Source: Acidobacteriota bacterium
Lineage (GTDB): Bacteria; Acidobacteriota; Thermoanaerobaculia; UBA5066
Length of the DNA stretch: 64,000 bases
Assembly: GCA_008363385.1 (NCBI GenBank)
Contig: RHKY01000013.1
Span: 44,491 to 108,490, forward strand
Direction of reading: 5' to 3'
Every line of letters starts with the position of its first letter. The first letter of the stretch is position 1. A program made the position numbers and the translations under genes. Below are positions 8,820 through 16,378 of the stretch, piece after piece. The notes under the pieces are model-generated. The model saw nothing but the letters and a program-made list of their open reading frames with translations, was not told where the DNA came from and searched no databases.

Positions 8820-11800
8820 ATGACCGTTCCCGACAGCGCGCCTGTCGACCCCGTCGAGGCGCTGGCCGACCGGCACCTCGTCGAACGGGGCCGGCGGTAC
8901 CTCCGGAAGATCCGGCTCCGCCTGCTGCGGCGAGAGCTCGAGTGCGGCTCGCTGCGACGTCGCGAGGAAGAGCTCCGGCAGCGCCTCTTCGACGCCGAGG
9001 AGGCCGCCCGCAAGGGCGCGCCGGAGCGCGAGGCGCTCCGGGCCGAGGTGGCCGCGCTGCGCGGCCAGCTGGACGCGGCGAGGACCCTGGTCGAGCGGGC
9101 CGAGCGCGAGCGGGACGAGGCCCGCGCCGCCGCCCAGGAGCGCACCGCCGCTGCGGCGCGGGCGGAAGAGGAGGCGAGGGCGGTCCGCGAGGCGCTCGAG
9201 GCCTCCCGGCGCGAGTCCGCGGAGGGCCGGGCCGCGCTCGACGGGCTGCAGCGTGCGGCCGCGGCCGTCGCCGCCGAGCGGGACGGGGCCCGTGCCGAGC
9301 TGGACCGGGTCTACTCCTCCCGCCTCTGGCGGGTCGGCACCGCGTACTGGCGCCTCCTCCGGTCGCTGGGCCTCCTCCGGGGCGCCGCCCCCGCTCCCGC
9401 GGCGAGGACGGAGGTCCAGACCCCGGCGGTCGCTCCCGGGCCGGCGCCCGAGGCGGGACTCCCGGTCTCCGCTCCGCTAACCGCCGAGACGGCGCCCGAG
9501 GAAGTCGCGCCCCAGCCCGTCCCCGCCGAGCCCCCCTCCGCCTCCTCCGAGGCCGCACCCGAGCCTCCCGCCGCCGCCGAGGCTGCCGAGCAGGTCCTGT
9601 TCGCCGACGCCGTGCCGAGCGCCTACGACGTCGTCTGCTTCTCGATCATCGAGTGGGGCTTCCGGTTCCAGCGCCCCCAGCAGCTGCTCGGCCAGTTCGC
9701 CGGGCACGGGCACCGCGTCTTCTACGTGAGCCAGGTCTTCCGTCCGGACGGCCCCCCTTACGTGCTGACCCCGATCCGCCCGAACGTCGTCGAAGTCAGC
9801 CTCCGGGGCCCCTCGAAGAACATCTACCGGGACACGCTCGACCCCGCGGAGCTCGACGCCCTGTTCGAGTCGCTCGACGCGCTCCGGAGGGACCTCGGCC
9901 TGGGCGCCACGGTCTCGCTCGTGGAGCTCCCGTTCTGGTGGCCGCTCGCCGAGAGGGCGCGCGAGCGGAGGGCCTGGCCCGTCGTCTACGACTGCATGGA
10001 CTACCACCCCGGCTTCTCGACGAACGACACGGCGATGCTGGAGACGGAGAACGCGCTGATCTCGGGCGCCGACCTCGTCGTCGTCTCGTCCGCCTTCCTG
10101 GAGCGAGAGGTCGGGCACCACGCCCGGCGGCTCCTCCGGGTCCCGAACGCGTGCGACTACGACGCCTTCGCCGCCGTGCCGCCCCCCCCCCGCGGCCCCT
10201 CGCCGGTCGTCGGGTACTACGGGGCCATCGCCGACTGGTTCGACGCGGACCTCGTGGCCGACCTCGCCGAGAGGAGGCCCGACTGGAAGTTCCTCCTCGT
10301 CGGCTCGACCTTCACCGCCGACCTCTCCCGCCTCTCGAAGCTCCCGAACGTCGAGCTCCCCGGAGAGGTCCCCTACGCGGACCTCCCCGGCTGGATCGCC
10401 CGGATGGACGTCCTCCTGATCCCGTTCCGGAGGACGGAGCTGACCGAGGCCACGAACCCCGTCAAGGCGTACGAGATCCTGGCGGCCGGGCGGCCCCTCG
10501 TGTCGGTCCCCCTGCCCGAGGTCGTGGCGCTGGGGGACCTCGTGCGCCTGGCCGGGACGGCCGCGGAGATGGAGCGGGAGGTCCTCGCCGCCCTCCGGAC
10601 GGACGGGGAGGCCGCGCGCGAGCGGCGTCGCGCTTTCGCGCGCGAGCAGACCTGGTCGCACCGCTTCGAGACGCTCTCCCCCGAGGTCGAGGCGTCGTTC
10701 CCGCGGGTCTCGGTCGTCGTCGTCACCTACAACAACCGGGAGTGGAACGAGCGCTGCCTCGTCAGCCTGCGCGAGCGCAACGAGTGGCCGAACCTGGAGG
10801 TCGTCGTCGTCGACAACGCCTCCCAGGACGGCTCGCCCGAGCTCCTTCGGCAGCAGGCGGCGCTCGACCCGCGGATCCGCCTCGTCCTCAACGACGACAA
10901 CCGCGGCTTCGCCGCGGCCAACAACCAGGGGCTCGCCCTGTCGACCGGGCGGGTCCTCGTCCTCCTCAACAACGACACGGTGGCCACGCGGGGTTTCCTC
11001 GCCTCCTTCACCCGCCACCTCCTCGCCGACCAGACGATCGGGCTCCTCGGAGCCTCCACGAACGAGATCGCCAACGAGGCCCGGGTGGACGAGGTCGGGT
11101 ACGACGACCTCGAGGAGCTCCACCCCTGGGCCGCGGACTTCGTCCGCGAGCACGACGGCCAGCTCGAGGACCTCTCGATGCTCGCCATGTTCTGCATCGC
11201 CTGGACGCGCGAGACCTTCGAGCGCATCGGGGAGCTCGACGAGCGCTTCGTCGTGGGGATGTTCGAGGACGACGACTACGCCAAGCGCGCGCACGAGCTG
11301 GGCCTGAGGACGGTCGTGGCGCGCGACGCCTTCGTCCACCACGCCGGCCGCGCCTCCTTCAAGTCGATCGGCGACGCGCGCTACTTCGAGATCTTCGAGA
11401 CGAACCGGGCGCGCTTCCAGGAGAAGTGGGGCCTCTGGCTGCCGCACGTGACCAAGCACGCGCGGTCGATGGTCGGGCCCTTCCGCAAGGAGCTGGCCTG
11501 GAGGATGGAGCAGGCGGGGGCCGACCCGGGCCGGGTCGTGGTCTTCCTCCCTGCCGTCGGCTGGAACATCTCCCTCGTCCAGCGCCCGCACCACCTGGCG
11601 CGCGCCTTCGCGCGCCGGGGCTGGTTCGTCCTGTTCGACTGCACGAACAGCGCGGCCGAGGACTTCGGCGGCTTCCAGGAGGTGGAGCCGCGCCTCCTCC
11701 TCTTCCGGGGGCCGACGGACATCCTGACGGACCTCCCCGAGCCGCCCGTCCTCTGGACGCTCCCCTACAACGCCTCCCTGGTCGACTCGTGGAAGCGACG

Positions 11801-13490
11801 GCGCGTCGTCTACGACTGCATCGACGACCTGAAGGTCTTCCCGTACAACCAGAAGCTCCTCGAGCGCGCGCACGACCGGATGCTCCGGGAGGCCGACGCC
11901 GTCCTCTGCGTCTCGCGCCCGCTCCTGGAGGACGTCCGGAAGCGCCGCCCGGACGCCCTCTACGTCCCGAACGCCGTGGACGTGGACCACTTCGCCGCGC
12001 TCCCCGAGGACGCCCCGAGGCCCGAGGCGCTGAAGCGGGTCCTCGAGGACGGCCGGCCGGTCGTCGGCTACTACGGGGCGATCGCCAGCTGGCTGGACGT
12101 CGACATGGTCGAGAGCGCGGCCCGGCTGAGGCCGGACTGGAGCTTCGTCCTCCTCGGCCAGCGGCTCCTGGACGCCCCGCCGCTCGACCGCCTGGAGGCG
12201 CTGCCCAACGTCTTCGTCCTCCCGCCGCAGCGCTACGAGGCGATCCCCTCCGTCCTGGCCTGCTTCGACGTCGCCTTCATCCCGTTCGCCGTCAACGACA
12301 TCACGCACGCCACCTCCCCGCTGAAGCTCTTCGAGTACTTCGCCGGCGGCAAGCCGGTCCTCTCGAGCCCCATGCCCGAGTGCGCGGCCTTCCCGGAGGT
12401 GAGGATCGTGGCGAGCGGCCGCCAGCTGGCCGAGGCGCTCGACCCGGCGCTCCTCGACTCCTGGGACGCCGCCCACCGCGCCCGGCTGAGGAGGCTCGCC
12501 TCCGAGAACTCCTGGGCCGCTCGCGCCGACGGCGTGATCGCCGCGCTCCACGTCGAGGCGGCGGCAGCCCCGGAGCCTGCGCAGAGGCCCGCGCCCGCCG
12601 GGGACGGCTGGCGGGGCCGCTTCCGCCACCAGGGCCACCACGTCGCCGGGCGCTGCAACGTCTGCGGCGAGGAGACGCAGTTCACGTTCGAGGACCCCAA
12701 GACGTTCCGGGAGTCGCTCGTCTGCGGCTCGTGCGGGACGACGAGCCGCTACCGCTCCATCGCCCGCGGGGTCCTGCGCGCCATCGAGCGCGTCGCGGGG
12801 GTGAAGAGCGAGAGCCTGGCCGGCCTCCCGCGGGAGAACGGCGGCCGGCGCTTCCGCGTCTTCGACACCCAGCTGCCGTTCACCGCGGAGGTCTGCGCCT
12901 ACCCGATCCCCGACCTCCTCGCGGCGTGCCCGTGGATCGACGTCGAGCTGGGCGTCTACCGGCCGCGGGACCCTCTCGGGACCGCCTACGCCCCGCGGAC
13001 GACGAACCAGGACCTCGAGCGGCTCACGTTCGCGGACGCCTCGTTCGAGCTCGTCGTCACGAGCGACGTGATGGAGCACGTCCGGCGGGACGACGTCGCC
13101 CACCGGGAGATCCACCGCGTCCTGTCCGACGGGGGGGCCTACGTCTTCACCGTGCCCCACCTCCGGTCGATGGCGCAGACCCTCGTCCGTCGCCGGGTCG
13201 TCGACCCGGACGACCCGTCACGGGACGAGGACCTCCTCCCGCCCGAGTACCACGGCGACGCCAACGACCCCGACGGCGGCGTCCTGGCCTACCGCGCCTA
13301 CGGGACCGACCTGGACGCCTTCCTCAAGAGCGTCGGTTTCCGGGTGGAGTACTCTTGCGACGAGCTCTCCGAGCTCGGGATCCGCTCGACGGAGCTCTAC
13401 TACTGCACGAAGGTGCGGAAGGCCCCTCCCGCCACGACGCCCGCGCCGCGGCACGGAGGGAAGGGCCGGCCCGGGCGGGGCCGGAGATGA
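8820..13490 (+). CDS. giant multi-module glycosyltransferase-methyltransferase
   Basis: This 1556-residue protein joins five parts. Residues 30-165 are a coiled coil ending in the tail SSRLWRVGTAYWRLLRSLG. Residues 265-615 are a GT-B transferase (FSIIEWGFRFQRPQQLL, EATNPVKAYEILAAGRP). Residues 626-880 are a GT2 family transferase (VSVVVVTYNN, VVDNASQDGS, LNNDTV as the metal-binding region). Residues 906-1245 are a third, GT4-like transferase (FLPAVGWNISLVQRPHHLA, VVYDCIDDLK, PLKLFEYFAGGKP). Residues 1260-1556 hold a zinc-ribbon-like pair (CNVCG, CGSCG) and a class I methyltransferase core (TSDVMEHV, HRVLSDGGAYVFTVPH). GGAGGAG precedes the ATG. It probably assembles and methylates a repeat of the surface polymer. 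Module boundaries are approximate and substrates unknown. Confidence 0.85.
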   Translation: MTVPDSAPVDPVEALADRHLVERGRRYLRKIRLRLLRRELECGSLRRREEELRQRLFDAEEAARKGAPEREALRAEVAALRGQLDAARTLVERAERERDEARAAAQERTAAAARAEEEARAVREALEASRRESAEGRAALDGLQRAAAAVAAERDGARAELDRVYSSRLWRVGTAYWRLLRSLGLLRGAAPAPAARTEVQTPAVAPGPAPEAGLPVSAPLTAETAPEEVAPQPVPAEPPSASSEAAPEPPAAAEAAEQVLFADAVPSAYDVVCFSIIEWGFRFQRPQQLLGQFAGHGHRVFYVSQVFRPDGPPYVLTPIRPNVVEVSLRGPSKNIYRDTLDPAELDALFESLDALRRDLGLGATVSLVELPFWWPLAERARERRAWPVVYDCMDYHPGFSTNDTAMLETENALISGADLVVVSSAFLEREVGHHARRLLRVPNACDYDAFAAVPPPPRGPSPVVGYYGAIADWFDADLVADLAERRPDWKFLLVGSTFTADLSRLSKLPNVELPGEVPYADLPGWIARMDVLLIPFRRTELTEATNPVKAYEILAAGRPLVSVPLPEVVALGDLVRLAGTAAEMEREVLAALRTDGEAARERRRAFAREQTWSHRFETLSPEVEASFPRVSVVVVTYNNREWNERCLVSLRERNEWPNLEVVVVDNASQDGSPELLRQQAALDPRIRLVLNDDNRGFAAANNQGLALSTGRVLVLLNNDTVATRGFLASFTRHLLADQTIGLLGASTNEIANEARVDEVGYDDLEELHPWAADFVREHDGQLEDLSMLAMFCIAWTRETFERIGELDERFVVGMFEDDDYAKRAHELGLRTVVARDAFVHHAGRASFKSIGDARYFEIFETNRARFQEKWGLWLPHVTKHARSMVGPFRKELAWRMEQAGADPGRVVVFLPAVGWNISLVQRPHHLARAFARRGWFVLFDCTNSAAEDFGGFQEVEPRLLLFRGPTDILTDLPEPPVLWTLPYNASLVDSWKRRRVVYDCIDDLKVFPYNQKLLERAHDRMLREADAVLCVSRPLLEDVRKRRPDALYVPNAVDVDHFAALPEDAPRPEALKRVLEDGRPVVGYYGAIASWLDVDMVESAARLRPDWSFVLLGQRLLDAPPLDRLEALPNVFVLPPQRYEAIPSVLACFDVAFIPFAVNDITHATSPLKLFEYFAGGKPVLSSPMPECAAFPEVRIVASGRQLAEALDPALLDSWDAAHRARLRRLASENSWAARADGVIAALHVEAAAAPEPAQRPAPAGDGWRGRFRHQGHHVAGRCNVCGEETQFTFEDPKTFRESLVCGSCGTTSRYRSIARGVLRAIERVAGVKSESLAGLPRENGGRRFRVFDTQLPFTAEVCAYPIPDLLAACPWIDVELGVYRPRDPLGTAYAPRTTNQDLERLTFADASFELVVTSDVMEHVRRDDVAHREIHRVLSDGGAYVFTVPHLRSMAQTLVRRRVVDPDDPSRDEDLLPPEYHGDANDPDGGVLAYRAYGTDLDAFLKSVGFRVEYSCDELSELGIRSTELYYCTKVRKAPPATTPAPRHGGKGRPGRGRR

Positions 13491-13561
13491 ATCCTCGCCG
13501 GGACGCGGCGACGAGATCGCCGTCCCGTGTATCTTCCACGAGAAGGAGCTTCACCAGACCG

Positions 13562-13978
13562 ATGCGGACCCAGACCCTCTTCGCGATGCCCGCGCTCCTG
13601 GCCACGCTCGCCACCACACTGGCCGGCTGCGGCGGCAGCCCGGAATCCGCCCCGCCCGCCTCGTCGAAGGCCACCGCGGCGAAGCCCCCCCAGGGGACCC
13701 TCACCGCCGACCCCAACCCCGTCCAGGTCTGCGACGGCTCCGGTCTCGGCGTCACCACCCTGAGCTGGAAGGGGCCGGCCGGGAAGATCGTCGAGGTACG
13801 CGTCGGCAGCCCGGACGGCGTTCTCTTCGCCCAGACCGGGAGCACCGGCACGAAGGCGACCGGCAAGTGGGTCTCGAACAACACCGTCTTCTACCTGCAG
13901 CGCGTCGGGGCCGAAGGCCAGCCGGGAGAGACCGTGGCCACGGTCCGCGTCGCGGTCACCCGGGAGGGATGCAAGTAG
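13562..13978 (+). CDS. small lipoprotein with Ig-like C-terminal domain
   Basis: This 138-residue protein starts at an ATG with AAGGAG 13 bases upstream. The signal ends in a lipobox (TLAGC, Cys at about 21), so it should be lipid-anchored. After a short Ser/Ala/Pro linker comes a beta-rich domain (VTTLSWKG, VEVRVGSPDGVLFA, GKWVSNNTVFYLQ, ATVRVAVT) of a type I recall next to or fused with glycan methyltransferases, probably an Ig-like fold. It is the last gene of the plus-strand glycan operon, 71 bases after the giant transferase. A role in binding or presenting the polymer is a guess. Confidence 0.75.
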   Translation: MRTQTLFAMPALLATLATTLAGCGGSPESAPPASSKATAAKPPQGTLTADPNPVQVCDGSGLGVTTLSWKGPAGKIVEVRVGSPDGVLFAQTGSTGTKATGKWVSNNTVFYLQRVGAEGQPGETVATVRVAVTREGCK

Positions 13979-14007
13979 GCCCGGGCGGAGCGGCTCGCGC
14001 CCCGGGC
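13979..14007. terminator. possible bidirectional terminator hairpin
   Basis: GCCCGGG (13979-13985) pairs with CCCGGGC (14001-14007) in the 45-base gap between two convergent genes. There is no T run and the loop is 15 bases, so support is modest and mainly positional. Confidence 0.3.
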
Positions 14008-14023
14008 GCCGGTTCCCGTCCGC

Positions 14024-16378
14024 TCAGGCCCCGGGGCACGCGCCCGGCGTGACGACGACCGGCCCCCGCCTCCCGGTCTCGGGATCGACGAGGAAGTAGC
14101 GGAAGGGCCGCACGAGGGCCCCCGCCGGCACGACGAAGCTGAACGTCCGGCGGGTGGCGTCCGTCGTGGTCGGGAGGACCCGGGCGATCTCCTCCCCGAC
14201 CGCCAGGACTCGCGGAGCGTCGGACCAGAACCCGCCGCCGCTCCCCCAGACGGCGGCCAGGCTGCAGTTGACGCCGGACCGCTCGGGCGCCAGCGCCGCA
14301 GTCTCCACGGCCTCCAGGCGCGTCGAGACGACGTCGACGAGGAGCATGCTCCGCTTCCCCGACTCCGCGGGCGGGAACGAGAGGCGCACCACGGGGCGGG
14401 ACGCCTTGCGTCCGGCGGGCGGACCCGCCGGCACGTAGACTCGGAAGGTCCCGTAGGGCGCCGTCGGCGCCTCGAACGCGGGCGCCCCGCCGACGCCGAT
14501 CGTCACCTTCGGCGGGTAGGGCCCGGAGCGGTAGTACAGCAGCTCTACCAGCGCGGCCGCGCCGGGAGGCGACGGGAGCTCCACCTCGAGCCAGCCGGAC
14601 CAGGCGATGCCGGTGAGCCCTTTCTCCAAGTCGCCCCTCACGCGGGCGGGGTCGACCGGGGCGTCGCCGGTGAAGTCGAGGAAGTCCGTCCCGGACTTCC
14701 GGCTCTCCAGCCCGGGGTGCGACGCGGCCCCGACCCGCCAGCTCGCGGGCACGTTCTCGCGGGCCCGGGCGACGTGGACCTTCAGCGTCTTGGGGCGCCC
14801 GGACGCCGCGTCGACCGAGTAGAACTCGTAGAACCGGCGTTCTCTCGGCGCGCCGGCGTCGAGCGCGAACGCGTTCGCCCCGCCCCAGGGCCCCTCGAGC
14901 CCCGAGAGCGCGGCGAGCGTGGTCGGGAGGTCGGACGACGTCGTCGGCGCGTCGCTGAAGTCGAGTCCCTGCGCAGCACCGGGCGGCTTCAAGAGCATCG
15001 CCGGCACGCGCATGTCCGCGTGGCCGTGGTCTCCCACGATGGCGATCGTCGCCGCGTCGAAGAACCGCTCGCCTCGGAGCGCCGTCAGCGTCGCCGCGAG
15101 CTTCTCCAGGAGCCGGTTGGTCTGGAGCTGGATCGCGTCGCGACCGGACGCCTCGAGCTCCCGCTGCTCCTCCTCGGGGACGAGGGTGAGCGGAGCGTGG
15201 ACGCCCTGGAGGTGGAACCACCGGAGGACCGGCCCGCTCCCGCCCGTGCGGGCGTCCCGGGCGATCCGTTCGAGCAGGCCCGCGTCGTCGAACCTCTCGG
15301 CCAGCGGCGGCTCCCGCAGCCGCAGGCCGCGGACCACGGACTCCTGGAGCCTGGCGAACCGCTTGTCGTCCCGGAGCCAGAGCTTCGCCGGGAGCGGACA
15401 CGCCCGGTAGAGGGCCAGGCGGGACAGGGAGATCCACCCCGAGGCCGCCGCCGTGTCCTCGCCCTCCCCCTTGACGTTGTGCCAGGCCGCCCGGCCCGGC
15501 GCGTACGGGATGGCGTGCTGGGAGTAGATCCGGACGTCGTAGCCGTGCCGCCGCAGGACCGCCGGGAGCGACGCCGGCCCGGAGAGCGCCCGCGAGAGGT
15601 ACTCCTCGCTCGGGCGGCTGCCGTCGTAGACGATGCCCGAGAGCATCGCCGGCACGGCGTACGTCGTGTTCGGCGCGACGCCGCTGTTGTTGCGGAAGCA
15701 CGTGAACCCGGCGAACGCCTGGCCGAGGTCCGGCCGTTGGTCGAGCGCCCGGAGGAAGTAGTCCGTCTGCAGGGCGTCCACCACGAACACGAGGACGTCG
15801 CCCTTCCCCGAGAAGCGGAGGAGATCCTCGTCGCCGAAGTCGAAATCGGTGAACGTGCGGGCGGAGTACGCCGTGGCGGCCTTGCGGAGGGCCCCGAGCT
15901 GCGCGGCGGCCGGGACGAAGGCGAACACGGCGACGCCGGCGAAGGCCGCCACGCACCGCTCGTCGACCCGGCGGCGGAACCGGAGGACGGCCGCGCCCGC
16001 CGCGGCGAGGAAGAGCGCCTCGGCGGCGGCCTTCCCGGCGTGCTCCCGGATCGTGACCCGCCTTCCGTCGAAGACGCCCAGGTTCCAGAGGAAGAGCGTC
16101 GCGCTCGCGACGGATGCCACGGACACCCAGAGGTACGACAGCCGCAGCCACTCCCGCGCCCGGGGCCTCGACCGCAGGAGCGGGAACGGGAGGAGCGCCG
16201 CGGCCCAGAGCGCGACCGCGGCGGAAAGGGAGAGACGCAGCGCGCCGGCGTACCCGACCGCGAGCTCGGCGGTGTTCGTCAGCGCCGCCGCGAGGAGGGG
16301 CGCCACGTACGCGGCCGCCACGAGACCGCTCGCGGCGGCCACGTCCTTCCCGGCCGAGCTCCAGCGCCTCGCGCTCAT
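14024..16378 (-). CDS. five-TM alkaline-phosphatase-superfamily (LtaS-like) transferase
   Basis: This 784-residue membrane protein starts at an ATG that overlaps the stop of the preceding gene (ATGA). About five hydrophobic helices fill residues 14-165, then a large periplasmic domain. Sulfatase/phosphatase landmarks are FVVDALQTDYF (first metal Asp), NTTYAVPAMLSG (candidate Thr nucleophile, no formylglycine CxPxR motif), LRWFHLQGVHAPL and AIVGDHGH (metal Asp-His). This layout is that of phosphoglycerol or phosphoethanolamine transferases such as LtaS. The last 250 residues are beta-rich and not recognised. It probably decorates or hydrolyses a lipid-linked or surface glycan; substrate unknown. 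Confidence 0.75.
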   Translation of the reverse strand: MSARRWSSAGKDVAAASGLVAAAYVAPLLAAALTNTAELAVGYAGALRLSLSAAVALWAAALLPFPLLRSRPRAREWLRLSYLWVSVASVASATLFLWNLGVFDGRRVTIREHAGKAAAEALFLAAAGAAVLRFRRRVDERCVAAFAGVAVFAFVPAAAQLGALRKAATAYSARTFTDFDFGDEDLLRFSGKGDVLVFVVDALQTDYFLRALDQRPDLGQAFAGFTCFRNNSGVAPNTTYAVPAMLSGIVYDGSRPSEEYLSRALSGPASLPAVLRRHGYDVRIYSQHAIPYAPGRAAWHNVKGEGEDTAAASGWISLSRLALYRACPLPAKLWLRDDKRFARLQESVVRGLRLREPPLAERFDDAGLLERIARDARTGGSGPVLRWFHLQGVHAPLTLVPEEEQRELEASGRDAIQLQTNRLLEKLAATLTALRGERFFDAATIAIVGDHGHADMRVPAMLLKPPGAAQGLDFSDAPTTSSDLPTTLAALSGLEGPWGGANAFALDAGAPRERRFYEFYSVDAASGRPKTLKVHVARARENVPASWRVGAASHPGLESRKSGTDFLDFTGDAPVDPARVRGDLEKGLTGIAWSGWLEVELPSPPGAAALVELLYYRSGPYPPKVTIGVGGAPAFEAPTAPYGTFRVYVPAGPPAGRKASRPVVRLSFPPAESGKRSMLLVDVVSTRLEAVETAALAPERSGVNCSLAAVWGSGGGFWSDAPRVLAVGEEIARVLPTTTDATRRTFSFVVPAGALVRPFRYFLVDPETGRRGPVVVTPGACPGA

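Noticed and set aside
9477-13160. A 1227-codon minus-strand open frame opposite the giant transferase
   Set aside because: Its product is Val/Glu/Asp/Arg-rich without domains, the usual antisense mirror of a high-GC gene.
8798-13978. A 1726-codon open frame covering most of the giant transferase gene and the lipoprotein
   Set aside because: It is a different frame from the transferase, which has a good start, ribosome site and known domains. Only its last 139 codons, in a separate gene with its own start, are real.
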